Of a DNA stretch of 64,000 nt, positions 23,514 to 35,204 are shown piece after piece. The DNA comes from Capitulum mitella. Taxonomy: Eukaryota > Arthropoda > Thecostraca > Pollicipedomorpha > Pollicipedidae. The notes below the pieces were generated by a model. The model saw only the letters and a program-made list of their open reading frames with translations. It made no database searches and was not told where the DNA came from. The stretch is from positions 21,908,266 to 21,972,265 of the forward strand of contig CP099852.1 of assembly GCA_030062745.1 (NCBI GenBank), written 5' to 3'. The position numbers were made by a program, and so were the translations under genes. Position 1 is the first letter of the stretch, and every line of letters starts with the position of its first letter.

Positions 23514-24629
23514 CCGTCTTTGGGGTTCTCTTCTCGACAGGCGCAGTCGCCGTCGCAGCGGTAGACGTGGTTCAATAAGGTCGTAGCTGTGATTTTGTGA
23601 TGTCGGTCGTAGCTGTGATTCTCGCTTGGCGCAGCCCTCCTAAACATCGGTGGTGCAATAAAGTTAATATGATAAATGTATGTGTTTACAAGGATGGCCC
23701 ATTAACCGTAAAAACAGCCTCACCAAAGATAATTACGCGTGAATTCATACACATGTCCTTCGTTATCGAAACGGTGATGTATGAGCTTACCGACACATTC
23801 CTGTAATGCAAAACTCATACGCACGCCACGTCACGCCGGAACCGTGATGTGGTGAATGTGACTGCATCACATCTATCGCTGTTCACATGGAAGACGTCAG
23901 CATGCCTGAAGCACAACGGCTGAGGGCGTCGGTATGTTCTCCAAGTGGACAACGAGCGCAGGTAGTCCTGAACGTCACCTGGCCGTTTTCCGCCCTCACG
24001 GTGCGGTTGGCATGAGAACACACAATGGGTCCCACGAAATAAATTACATGCCCACACAAACAGAACGCCCTCGTCACAGCCACGGAGGCAAATGTCGCCC
24101 CGGCAGACACCCGCAACACAGCACCCAGTTCTGCGATCGCCTTTTGGGCTCAGCCTCGAGCGTCTCAGAGTGGCAGACGAGTCGCTGCCGGCGTATCCCG
24201 ACAGGACAAGGCAGAATACCCCGACAATGTCCCTGTGCGAGGTCGCAGGCAGGCGCCAGCACTCACGGCCAGCAGGAAGCGGTAAAGTTCGAATGTTCTC
24301 GCTGTCTGCGATGCGGCGGGTGCCTTTCCTGTGCTGTATACGGGCCGGCGGGGGTCACAAACGCGTTGTGTCCTGCCGGGTGCGGATGTGTCTGATCTGG
24401 ACTGTCTGCGGTCCTGTGTCTGCGGGTCGGCGGGTGACCGCCTCTGGTCCTCATGTCTGCAGGTGAGTGTCTTGGCTCTATTGTCCGCGGCCCGGTGCCT
24501 GCGAGATCTAGACTGCTCGCGGTCCCGGTATATGCGGGCTGTTGAGTGTCCGCCTTCGGTCCTGGTGTCTGCCGGCCGGTGAGCATCTCAGCTCCACTGT
24601 CTGCTGTTCCACCGCTGGAGCCTCCCGTC
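23514..24629. other. Intergenic DNA between TTC39C and rolling-stone-like gene, second part
   Basis: No gene recognised. At about 24.39-24.60 kb there are degenerate copies of a word like GTCTGCGGTCCTGTGTCTGC, an old minisatellite downstream of the rolling-stone-like stop codon. Confidence 0.4.
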
Positions 24630-27517
24630 TCAAGAGCAGGCGTCATAGCCGGGCCGGCCGGGCCCGCCGCCGAGCAGCGCCTCCTCGTCCGGCAGACCGC
24701 CGGCCCGCCGCCAGCGCCGCCACACGGCCTCTCGCGCAACGGCCACGCCCACCACCACGAAGAACGAGATCGGCACGCCGATGACCAGGTCGAAGGCGAA
24801 GAGGGCGGCCGCGGTCGGCTGCTGCCGCCAGTCGAGGACCGGGTAGAAGGCGGTGTCGCCCCGCTCGGTGGTGCCGCCCAGCTCCGTGTAGGCGGCCGTG
24901 AAGCCCAGGTACGCCGCCGCCGCCACGGCCGGCTGCAGCACGTGCAGCGGACGGCGAGGCACTCTGCGGGGATGCGCGGGTCAGTGGCAGACTACAGTAC
25001 CACGTGCAGCGGACGGCGAGGCACTCTGCGGGGATGTGCGGGTCAGTGGCAGACTATAGTACCACGTGCAGCGGAAGGCGTGGTACTCTGCCGGGATGTA
25101 CTGGTCAGTAGGAGGCAGCAGAATGTGGACAGGGCGACGTTACGCCACCTGGAGTGCTCCATAGAACAACTGTTCACGGATCAAAGGGGCCATGGGTATG
25201 AGTTACGCAGTTAAGCGAACTTACAACAAGGTTTCAGCAAAGCATGTAAACGGCAAATGGCAAGAAATCCTCTGAGAAGCCTATGCACGGTACCGAACAG
25301 CTTTTTGCTTACAGCTGCCTGCTAAAGGTAGTTCAAACGATACAATTCACGGAACTAAGCGGAGCGCCTCCCCCTCCCCCACAAGCCCGCATTTTTGAGT
25401 GAAATTCATTGCACATCGTCTTCCCACCAGGCGGTTTTCGTATGATTTCAATTCTCAGTGAGCTCCGCTCCCCCCCCTTTTTAAGAAAATCCTGGTTGCG
25501 CCCCTGATACAGTTCACGAATCGTTGTACGTATCATAACAATGCTTGGCAGAGCGTATGATGAAAGTCACCTGTGGATGACGAGGAGAAGCAATACATAG
25601 ATGCTGTTGCCGCCGTGTGAGGAGAATGTGAAGTAGTTGAGGCTGTTGGGACCAGTATCATTGGCGTCGAATATGCTGGGCCAGAACGCGATGGTGACGG
25701 TGAAGACCAGAGCTGCGCTGACGTTGTGCATGAGCCAGCTCCAGCGGTACCGCCACGGAAGCCGGCCAGGCTCCAGGACCCGCCCTGGAAAGCACGGTGT
25801 ACCACGGTCAGCTCCAGCGGGGAGTCGGTACCACCGCGGTGAGTCGCCTGGGCTCCAACAGGACCCGTCCTGACAACATGGCGTGCCGGTCAACTCCAGC
25901 GGTGATAAACACCAGCGAAGCGGAGGGGTACCAGCTGCTGAAACTGGAGGACTGCGTCAGTGCTGTTGTGACCAGTCCTAGGCTGAAATGGCGCAACAGT
26001 TTGCCTACACGGAAACGGCCGGCGAATAACTTCTCCAAAACCTGTAGCTGGTGCTAAACGGATGTTTCTTCTTCTCGATTTCGTTGGGACAGACACACCA
26101 AAACGAAAAGCAAGGTTTATGGATGCGCAACAAGGTAGCACTGGATGATGAACACGCTGCAGAGCGATATAGTTAGAATGCCCCCGGAAATACCTGTTCC
26201 CGGGTGCGCAACCGCGAATGGCTTAAACTGAGACCAAGTATGGGAGAGCAAATTACGGCTCACAAGCTGCAAAAAAGCTAGAACTAGGCCAGACTTTTCA
26301 CTGCTGACAAGCACATGTCATCTGACGAGGGACCAATAATGGCGTTTCCAGATATCCTCAAAGCTGATGCCCAAAACATGTCGCAATAGCATTCAACATG
26401 CTCAGTGTTATCATGCGATGAGGCTATTTCACTGCTCGTTTGACTGTTTCGTCGACTGAACCAGCTAGGGTCTGGCTGACGCCTGTTCCCTTGTTCCCTT
26501 GCCTGTTCCCTTGTTTACCTTGTTTGACCCGGAGGACGTGATCCACGGCCAGCAGGGCCGCCACCAGGCTGCAGTGGGCTAGCAGGCACTGCGTCCAGTT
26601 GGTCAGGTAGATGAAGAAGTGGGCGGCGAAGTTGGGACCCGCCCACCAGCCGCCGCTCGCCGTCGGGGTTATCAACTGTGCCAGAGGTCAGGTCACGGCA
26701 GGGGTCATGACTAGGGGTCGGGTCAGGCCAGCTGACGGCTCATGTTACACGCCCAGCAAGAACCCGGGACTTCAAGCGAAGTTGGGAGGGTGAGGCCGAA
26801 AACGATGTCGAGGCCGAAAGGCTGAAAGCGAGTTCGGTTCGGTGGAACACACAGACCTGAGTATCACGACAATTTCAAGACGTCGAGGGTCCATCATGTT
26901 CACTATACTAGCTCCCAGAACATGGCACAAAATCATTGAGTCAGACGGCGCCAGATCTCAAGCAGAGCACAAATACACATGCAACAATGAACGTTTGCCG
27001 GTTAAAAATATTGCATATTCCAAACATGACAGTTGCGAGACGTTCTTCGGCCGAAAGTCATCCCAGGCTGGAACGTTTTGCGTCATGAGCGCTTCTGATG
27101 TTCCTTTCATAGTCTTTAGATACTTGCTGCCAAAATAAATACATCAAAAGCTTACGGGCTAAACGGCCCGGCATGAATTTCGCAACCATCGCCAGATTTT
27201 CTTCACACATTATCCGCAAGTAAAACAAACGCTAGGGATGATGTATTCTAGCTTCACCCATGTTTACGCCAAGTGTTGATTGTGACAAACGCAGACGTAT
27301 ATTGCAGACACTACCACCTAACTTCCTAACTAACGTTCAGGCGCCGTGTCGAACCTTTGCGATTAGCTCGACGTTGAGGTAGAGGGCACTGACTACACTG
27401 AAGGCGACGTAAGGCCCAGGAAACTTCCGACGGGTCCTGCCACTGACTGGTGCCGAAGTCGGACGGGGTGCCGGCACTCAGCGTGTACTGGCCGTAGAAC
27501 GAGGTGGACGACGGCAT
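24630..27517 (-). CDS. rost: Protein rolling stone-like multipass membrane protein
   Basis: Minus-strand exons are: exon 1 from ATG 27517 to about 27345; exon 2 at 26519-26675; exon 3 at 25571-25784; exon 4 from 24967 to the stop at 24630. Exons 2-4 join in phase (1, then 2). Family hallmarks are TSQWQ in exon 1, FFIYLTNWTQCLL at the start of the second membrane segment, PWRYRWSWLMHNVS, and hydrophobic segments in exons 3 and 4. Total is about 290 residues, normal for the family. Drosophila rolling stone acts at the plasma membrane in myoblast fusion; other members are poorly known. Exon 1 seems to change frame between TSQWQ and the hydrophobic PYVAFSVVSALYL segment (27410-27445), so its 3' end is uncertain. 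Introns carry duplicated splice junctions. Confidence 0.7.
24939..25110 (-). repeat. 62-bp triplication of the acceptor of rolling-stone-like exon 4
   Basis: CACGTGCAGCGG (plus strand) recurs at 24939, 25001 and 25063. In the minus sense each unit holds a CCCCGCAG (CCCGGCAG in the most diverged copy) acceptor followed by the exon start that encodes VPRRPLHV. Copies 1 and 2 are nearly identical; copy 3 is diverged. The acceptor that continues into the exon is the one nearest 24967. Confidence 0.9.
25350..25510 (-). mobile_element. Possible transposon end fragment (CAGGGGCGCAACCAGG)
   Basis: On the minus strand a terminus-like sequence CAGGGGCGCAACCAGG begins near 25508, followed by a G-run. 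CAGGGGCG termini are common in hAT-type MITEs. The opposite end was not found, so this may be a truncated copy. It lies in intron 3 of the rolling-stone-like gene. Confidence 0.35.
25735..25912 (-). repeat. About 90-bp duplication of the acceptor of rolling-stone-like exon 3
   Basis: In the minus sense, TTTCCAG|GGCGGGTCCTGGAGCC (authentic, exon edge 25784) is preceded by TTGTCAG|GACGGGTCCTGTTGG. Further upstream is a partial third copy, CGCTGGAGTTGACCGG. Splicing into the upstream copy would reach TGA about 20 codons later. Only the downstream copy gives the phase that joins to exon 2. Confidence 0.85.
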
Positions 27518-28189
27518 TCTGGCTGTAAAACATTCCAGATCGGTGTCACACAGCCGATCTCTCTCTCTCTCCCTTTCTCTTTTGTTTTATCGTTTTTTGT
27601 TTTTGACAACGCTTTAAGATAACTGTGACAGTCTTCCAAATTTTCGATGATGTTATCCCAAAATCAACACTACGTTAATGGCTTTCCGTCGTCATATAGT
27701 TCACGGACATTAAATACGAACGCCAAACGCTAATCGCAACGTACGTGACACAGTACGTAAAATATTGCAGTGATCAAGGGTAGTGCATGAAATACCTGTA
27801 CATGATTCAGCATTTTGATGGAAATGTGAGACGAGATGATTTTTGTCAAAGTTAGCGGAACTATCAAAGTTATCACGCTATCACGTACGCCGTAATGCTG
27901 TATCAATGTATGTTCAGTTTGTCCGACGAGAACCAGGGCCAGGTTTTAGCCTTTCCATAAATGCAACCGGATACCCCAAACCCCTCTAAACACGCATCCC
28001 TTCCGTCAGATTAGGACCGCTGACCGCCCCCAAACGTTCATGGTGACCATCGACGGGGCGCGCGCCTGCTCGGCGGTTGAGCTGGCGAACACCTGACAGA
28101 TGGCCTCACCAGGTGACGGCGGCCGTCGGCTGGCGCTCGAACACCGACGGCGCACGGACAACGTGGCCGTCACGACCGTCATCGCGTCC
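27518..28189. other. Upstream region of rolling-stone-like gene
   Basis: AT-richer sequence upstream of the rolling-stone-like ATG, with a (CT)n-like stretch near 27561. It probably contains the promoter. No defined element was recognised. Confidence 0.35.
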
Positions 28190-28440
28190 TGACGGCATCG
28201 GTCACCGTCTCTCCGTGACCGGCATCTTGTCTTCGCTTGACGGGTCACAGTCCCTCCACGACCGATGTCACGTCCGGGCTTCAAGGGTCACGGTCTCTCC
28301 GTGGCCAAGATCATGTCCAGGCTTGAACAGTCACAGTTTCTCCATGGCCGACACCATGTCCCGACTTCACCAATCAGTGTCTTCATGAACGGCATCACGG
28401 CCTGACCTGATCAGCTGGCCATTTCATGACGGACGCCGCG
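28190..28440. repeat. Degenerate minisatellite, period about 53 bp
   Basis: Roughly five diverged copies of a unit with the words GGTCACGGTCTCTCCGTGGCC and ATCATGTCCAGGCTTGA. No coding. Confidence 0.6.
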
Positions 28441-28745
28441 TCCTGGCTTCGCAGATCACAAACCTGTCCCGGGCAACAGCGCCACCCTGCGCGGCGCCGC
28501 GCTAACTTGCACGACCGACACACCGCGTACCCCCCGTCCGGCCCTCCGAACCGTCGGCACGACCGCGTCCCGCCGAACCGACTGCCCCCGATCAGCGCAC
28601 ACTGCGGCCGTTTGGGCCGACTGGCCGGCTGGGTACAGCGGACGTCGACAGGCGCCGATAATGCCCGCCGCCCGAGGCGTGTTCAGGTTCCGGCCAGGTG
28701 TCGGTGCGTGGGCGTGGTGTGCCAACTTTCGGCCGGCCGCAGGAT

Positions 28746-29004
28746 CAGGCTCGTGCTTGATTCTAATCGATTCGAATCAATTCTCAATCAATTCAGTCAT
28801 CTCTGGTTTTTGCGGTAAATTGATTCACTTGAGAACCGCAGTGAATCGGAATCGAATCGCTGACGTGCCATTCAGTCATCCTTGAATCAGAACATAGCTG
28901 ATTTATCCTTTTAAAAGCACATGCCAATCAGATTCGGAATCGATTCCTACGTCACTGAATCAAACGGTAAATTGCTTCACTTGAGAAGAATCAAGCACAA
29001 GCCT
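28746..29004. mobile_element. 259-bp inverted-repeat element (MITE)
   Basis: Termini CAGGCTCGTGCTTGATTCT and, reversed, CAGGCTTGTGCTTGATTCT match at 18 of 19 positions. The interior is dense in GAATC and GATTC words on both strands. There is no open frame. The flanking 8-mers do not match, so a target-site duplication is not supported; the CAGG start would suit hAT. Confidence 0.6.
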
Positions 29005-31170
29005 GCCTACAACGCATAGATCGCACCCAGGGCCGAAAGGTATGGCCCAGGGGCCACAAAGACGGAGCCCGGGGCACACAGACGGCATCCAGGCCCCAGA
29101 GCCCGACCCAGGGCCATAGAGACGACAAAATACAGAGCATATGCTCCAGACAGAGACCCGTGGCACCGGCACCCAGGCCTCATACAAGTCCCAGCGATGC
29201 GGGCAATTCTTCCACTGTCGAGCCGCAGCGGCGTGAAACAGGGCGTCAGGTGACGTCCCGAGCCGCCACTGCGGGCTCCGTGTTAAAGGAAGCAGCTGAC
29301 GAAATGTCTCGATATGAGCTGACATGTTCTTGCAGCGGAGCCTGCTAGATGGATGTATTTTGCATGACAGTACATCGGAGTGCCGTTCATTGTTTGCTAC
29401 GATGTTTTGTATCCCACACTGTACTGTGTTTGACGTTGTTATATTTCCCCTGTCCATGACACACGGCCTAAAAAGTATAACCCCTGACAGCAAACGAAGA
29501 TAACGCATGGAAAACTGTAAATGCCAGGCTGGCGCGTGACAGAGGCTCGTGATCATTGAAGAGCTGGTGTCTCCGGCCTGCAGAAAGGCGGACTTCGCCC
29601 CGGCCCTCAGTATTTGCCGACGGGTCAGCTGGCGTCTAGCCAGGAGAGGGCCATACTGACCACCAGGCCGGCAGGTCGTTCTTTGCGAAACGTTCAGCTT
29701 TCGCCACAGAATGGGCCATTAACCTGGAGCTGCTCGACCGGATGTTAAGCTCCGCGTAAGTTCGATATCTGCTTAGCATAACTGTGATCTGAAGCAAAAC
29801 CTTAACAAAGTACGTTGGCATAGAACAAGACAAAAACGTAGAAGGATTTCGATGCATTCTATGGTGTTAGCAGCTGGCATAAGCGAGGACGTAAGAAACC
29901 ATGCCGTTTTCCACGACACGAATGACACAGCCTGACTCCACCGACGTCCGGACAGTCGCCAGAAGGTAATCATTCCCGGCCATTTGAGTGCATTTGCTTC
30001 AGTCCATTGCGCGGTTGTCGACAGGACGAAGTGGTTCAGGTTCGTGACATATGGACCTTGCTGGACTGTGCCCTGAGTAAAAGATCGGCGAAACGCTATG
30101 TGTAGTGTTTGAAAGGTTTTGGCGCGAAGATGGAGAGCGGTGGTAAGAAATAGTCGCTGTGATCAGGGTGCTGGAAAGCGTAACTTCTGTACAAGTGGTT
30201 CCAGCGCTTGTTTGTTTGCCACAAGATGTGTCGCAATCGCCTTTTTGTGAAAATTTTAGTGGCACGTGGAAACAGCAGCGTTTCAGGGTATAACGTAACA
30301 CGGAATGAGTTACGACATTCGCAATGCAGTTTAAAACAATGATCGGGCCTAAGGAGGTAGATGAAAACTCATGCAAAAGGCCAATGTCGAGACCAAACCG
30401 CGAAGGTTTGGTCTTGCGCATAATTCTGTCCGTTGTTTATCTTTTATATGGTCCGATATTCCATGATAAAGACTTCACCGTAGAGTAGCAGGATGACAAC
30501 TGCATATATTCGGCTAGCAAAAGGCTGACGAAGAAGACTTACCTTCAAGCCTTCCCGGCTCCTGCTGCAAGGCACGACTGAAGTGGTTCGTCACAAATGC
30601 CAGTCTCCTTGCAGTGGCTCAGTTCTCAGGTCGATTATCACACAGGTGTGGAGAGACATTCTGTATGCAACACGATAGCTGCAACTCATTCGTGGCGTCA
30701 TGGACAATGCATGATGCACGCCGCGTATAGCTAGGTGTCAACGGTTATTTTAAGTCCGATTCCATATTTCAAGCGGCTGGTCATTACAAAACCGCCTTGT
30801 TTGCAAACTTTTTGCGTGTTTGCTGCCCGAAAAACCGGGCTTATGATTGCGGTATGACTTGATTATCTCGCGTCACAAAATTTATTTGCGTTTGTTTTCA
30901 TTTTTGGGAGTATTCTAACTGGTGACAGTGTCAATGCGAATGGCGGGGGAGGAGCTGCACACCTCAGGGAAATTAAATGTGTGCACATCGTGGAAAATTA
31001 ATAGAAAAGGCTACAGAGTGGAGTTTGGCCCCTCCCCCCTCCCCAACACCAACACACACACGCTGATTCTCACCGGCCTCTCATTGTCTTCATTCCTCAA
31101 CCTCACAATGGGAATCAAATGGGGCGTCATTTTGCTCCGCCCACTCTCGTTGGGCCTTCGATGAGTGTGA
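29005..31170. other. Intergenic DNA
   Basis: A short degenerate repeat of the word GCCCAGGGCCACAGAGACGG lies at about 29.03-29.13 kb. The rest has no recognised gene. Frames such as 28960-29556 (minus) lack family features. Confidence 0.35.
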
Positions 31171-31260
31171 GGTTGCGCATGCGCATGGCTGTGTGCACCA
31201 TCTGCGGATGGTTACCATGCTATATAAAAGCAAATGCGGAAAACGTGCACAGCTTTGCAG
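31171..31260 (+). promoter_or_regulatory. Core promoter candidate: NRF-1-type palindrome plus TATA box
   Basis: TGCGCATGCGCA at 31174-31185 is a perfect palindromic NRF-1-type site. TATATAAAAG at 31221-31230 is a strong TATA box 36 bp downstream. Transcription would start near 31255 on the plus strand. No coding gene is recognised downstream on that strand: the first ATG, at 31306, opens only 14 codons. It may drive a non-coding RNA or an unrecognised exon. Confidence 0.45.
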
Positions 31261-31912
31261 AAAAAGATCACCCTCTGGCGTTTTAAGGAAGGATTCGGCA
31301 CACGAATGGTGTTAAATCCAGTTACCGCCAACATCCCTGAAAAATTATAGGAAAATTCCTGCACTCTTTTGCAGATAAATTTTCTTAGCTTGCAGTCTAC
31401 CGCAACAGTATCAAACAGTAGTGGTGACTATAGGCAGCCCGTCTGCAGAATGCTGCTCATTTGAGTATCGATGATATGTAAATGCATCGTTTGTTTGCCT
31501 GGGATTTTATTGCAAATGAGACAAGAGAAAAAGCAATTCATTCCACGCTATTAATTTCGTTCAACCCCATTCTGATTTCGTTCAACCCCATTTGATCAAC
31601 CCCAACCCCATTCTAATTTCGTTCAATCCCAGTCTGAAATACCTATTGGTGAAATACCGAAATACTCTAAAACTGAAACGTAGCGGTTATTGTCCACATG
31701 CAACATTCCTTTGTGATAGTCCTTTTACAGGTGGAATTTCTGGCCGAAGTTCGTTGATCGCTCGCTGCGCTGTTGTTCTTCCGCAGCCGCAGGTGGCCAC
31801 TCGTCCTCCGGCCGCCGGCTGCGAACTGCGACATCTCCGCCAGCAGGCGCGCCTCCGGGAGGACGGTCAGCGGCCAGAGCCGGCCGGGACCCACAAGCCC
31901 CGGCCAGGCGGC

Positions 31913-32818
31913 TCAGAACACCATCCGGTCGAGCGCGGCGGGCTGCACCACCTCCGGCTGACGCTCCTCCTCCGCCTCCTTCCTGGGCAGCAGCCGGCGC
32001 GCGATCACCACGGCGCCCACCACCACGCCGACCAGCGCGCCCAGCGCGATGCCGACGCCCAGCGCCAGCGACCAACCGGCGGCGCGGGTCGACTCCTGCG
32101 GGCTGGCCGGGGTCGGCGCGTGGGCGCTCTGCACCGCCCGGTACAGCTCGCCGAAGGCCGCGTCGACCGCGGTGCGAATGATCTCCATCAGCTGCCCGAA
32201 CCGCTCCTGCTGGCTGCTCATGTCCTCGTTAAAGCCGGAGTAGCCGGCGAAGTCGGGGCTCGCCCAGCTGGGCAGTGCGCTTCTGTTCTGGGCGCGCGCC
32301 GGCCCGGAGGGGAAGTTGGCATTTCCGGGCGTCGTTGTCTTCGCCTTCGCCTTCACCGCTCCGTCTGCTTTCTTGGAGAGATTTACAGTGTGCGGGTCCC
32401 TCCTGCCGGAGCGGCCGACGGGTAGGGCCACCCGAGGGCCTCCTGGGCGCGTGGACGTTGCTGATAGGTCATTCCGGGCCTCTGTACTGGACGTGGACCG
32501 CCACGTGTCCCAAGGCGAACCTCCAGACTGACTCAGAGCCTGTCGCGGTGGTAATGTGTGTTTCTTTACCGAAGAGCTTCGATTCAGTAGAAGATGGACG
32601 GTCTTCGATCCTCGCGGGCCCGGCTGTGGCCTTCTGTTTCCAAGTGCTGTGGGGTCGACTGGAGGAGCTGAATCATCAGCTGAGTGCGGCTGTTTTCCTC
32701 CACCGCGTGAACCTGGCTTTGACAAGTTATTGTGAATTTGGATCTGTGCATCACTTGAACCACAGCAATAAGTCACAGAAAGAACTGCAAAAAATCGGAG
32801 CCAAATACGGGTTTTCAT
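31913..32818 (-). CDS. Predicted single-pass type I membrane protein, single exon, 301 aa
   Basis: An uninterrupted minus-strand frame from ATG 32818 to stop 31913. Residues 1-24 look like a signal peptide (MKTRIWLRF then a hydrophobic stretch, CCGSSDA). About 220 residues of Ser/Pro/Arg-rich, low-complexity ectodomain follow, with an NRS sequon near residue 79. One membrane span, rich in Gly/Ala/Val (SLALGVGIALGALVGVVVGA), lies near residues 248-270. It is followed by the stop-transfer RRLLPRK and a short acidic tail. I recognise no family and infer no function. An AATAAA on the minus strand lies near 31504-31511. Intron-free structure in this intron-rich window is notable. Confidence 0.6.
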   Translation of the reverse strand: MKTRIWLRFFAVLSVTYCCGSSDAQIQIHNNLSKPGSRGGGKQPHSADDSAPPVDPTALGNRRPQPGPRGSKTVHLLLNRSSSVKKHTLPPRQALSQSGGSPWDTWRSTSSTEARNDLSATSTRPGGPRVALPVGRSGRRDPHTVNLSKKADGAVKAKAKTTTPGNANFPSGPARAQNRSALPSWASPDFAGYSGFNEDMSSQQERFGQLMEIIRTAVDAAFGELYRAVQSAHAPTPASPQESTRAAGWSLALGVGIALGALVGVVVGAVVIARRLLPRKEAEEERQPEVVQPAALDRMVF

Positions 32819-33616
32819 CTACTGCATCCTCGTAAACAAAAATCAACAGATACTGTTAGTAGTAAGTCTTCGTCGATGACAGTTAAATAAAGAGAGCAAG
32901 ATTTACTTTTACAAAAAGTACAAAAGCCAACAAAAATTTGTTTCTTTCAAATGGAAACTATAATATTCGGACAACTACAAAAGCGCTTCTAAAAGAAACA
33001 AGACATCGAAGCACGTGAGATAATCTTGGATAATACCCGCAGGCTTCCAATGGTGAAGCACAGGTCAACTGCACTTGGTTTTATGGTTAAGAAATGTTCC
33101 GCCTATACGCGTCTGGTGTAACTGGTGAGCTGAAATAGCTATGTCGTTTAAGTTTTTTTTTTAAACTCGATACAATCGATATGATATAACATCGAGTTCC
33201 AGCGCGATTTCCCGCGACTTTCCCGTGCCGTATTAGCTATAGATTCGTGACGACACGAGTGGATGCAGGCGGATGCGCGTTGGCCGTATTGCGTCTTCGT
33301 CAATGGGTAACGTCAGAATATAGCGTTCGAACAACTGCATCGTTGCATACTTTCAAGTATCTTACCGAAAACATTTAGTGTTGATGAGATCAGTGACGAA
33401 AACGAAATCGGTCCGGTCACGTCTCTGCAGAATGCCTAGCAGACTACTCATTGCCGAACTGAACAGTATCTGTAAGACATGATATGGTGCTACGTTTTAT
33501 ACTCCATCCGGCCACCTCATTACGTCCCATAAGAATCGCCCTTTAGCGTGTTTGAATTCAGCTGCGTATCTTGCGCAGATACCAAAGTTGCGCAAAGCCC
33601 AACTTTGAAGCTGTAA
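32819..33616. other. Intergenic DNA upstream of the predicted membrane protein
   Basis: AT-richer sequence without recognised coding. Presumably it contains the promoter of the minus-strand gene ending at 32818. Confidence 0.35.
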
Positions 33617-33791
33617 CATGGCTGGGGATTTCCGAAAACTAGTGAGGGAGGGGATTTAATTGGGACCTCAGACCGATTTTTTCCAGCCCATAAGCACCTT
33701 AAAATTACCAAAAAGTGGGGGCCACAATAGGCCTGTTGATGTCAAAATCCCTGAAAAGTGTAAACTTATCCCTCCAGGATTCCCGGCCATG
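33617..33791 (+). mobile_element. Short inverted-repeat element, family CATGGCTGG, copy B
   Basis: It starts CATGGCTGGGGATTTCC and ends GGATTCCCGGCCATG, inverted to each other. The interior is shared with copies at 4283 and 54000, including TCAGACCGATTTTTTCC. Length 175 bp, equal to copy C. Confidence 0.6.
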
Positions 33792-35060
33792 ACCCTTTCG
33801 TCACGGGGCGCCGAGGGGAGGCCACAGCCGGCACTTCCTGGTTTTACGATGAGCAGTGCAGCGAACAGTCAGCTGAGCGATGACAGGGAGACCGACCGGC
33901 CCTCCCTGTTTTCAAATCCTGGATCCGTTTCCGGACGCCCTACCCCGTGATGGCCAGTTCCGATCATAAACTAAACACAGAGTGGAGTCCACGTAAGAGG
34001 GCGTCCCTCCAGCACGCAGCCCTTGACCTCGTTCCATGAGCTCGATGACAGGCCATGAGCCGTTGCTGGCGCCGCGCCAAGCTGCACGGCGTGCGGGACG
34101 TTTTCGTACGGATTCGCGAACACTTGCTCACATTTTTCAATGGCGACCTTCCAAACGAGTTGGGCGAATCTGGACCCTTGCAGTCTCTGGCGCCCTAAGC
34201 TGCACTGGATGACTTGCTTCTGATTTTCGTTTTACGCAGTTGCAGGGCACACCGAAGACCGTTGCGGTTACACGTTGATGCCGGCAATCGATGATACTTC
34301 GTGTGCATTTCAGCGACGCACCAGGCTCGACCGCCTGTGGCGTTGAAGTCTCCCGGACCAGGAGTCACGCTGGGGAGGGTGTTTACTGAACGCAGATAGC
34401 GGGAATCTAGTTCAGAGCCTTGTGATCAGATCAGAACAAGTGCTAAGATAGTCCGTCTGATTCAGTAATGGAATGAGTTAATCCTCAAACGAGGTACTGG
34501 TGCGGAGTAAGTGGCTAAGAGGTAAGAGGTGCTATGCATGAGGAGTACAACAGGGTGAAAACTGGGAACAATGAACACTGAAAACACTGGAGAAAACTGT
34601 CAAAGATCTGGAAAACACCAGTTACGTAACTTATGGAATAGCCCAAACTTTAATACCAAAAACTCCTGTTGCTGCGGCCTGCGTGATCATTCAAGTGGCT
34701 GGAAGCACCGTTACTCAGATGGATTAATGTTATCAGTTCGTCACACTCGCCACGCGTCCGCCTTCACAGATGAGGCATGAATGAACGCACAGGCCACCAC
34801 GTGCAGTGTTACGCAACCCGCGAATTCACTCCACGAACCGCTTCTTACTCACCGATCACGGGCCGGCGGTTTCTCTTGCGACCCTTCCGTGGAAAGGAAA
34901 GCTGGCGCCCGGGGCACCGCGCGTAACGCAAACTCGCTGTTCTCGCGGGGCCGCTGCCGGCTGTTTTAGCCGGAACGGCGTGCCCGCGCCCTCTGGGGCC
35001 GGCCGTCAGTTCCAGGAGCGGGGGTCTCGCCGCGTCCAAAGCCACGGCCGGCGCGGCGGA
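33792..35060. other. Intergenic DNA
   Basis: No gene recognised. Short frames near 34.8-35.05 kb are Arg/Ser-rich and unsupported. Confidence 0.3.
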
Positions 35061-35204
35061 CGGTCGCGTGCTGGGTCAGCGGCGGCCGGCTCTGGCTCCA
35101 GTCGTGTTTGGAACGAAAAAGCCGGCGGCGGTCAGTCCGTGCAACTCGCTCGTCCAGTCCGCACCGCCCTCCGCTGCGTCTCCCGAGTCGGACGGCACCG
35201 TTAC

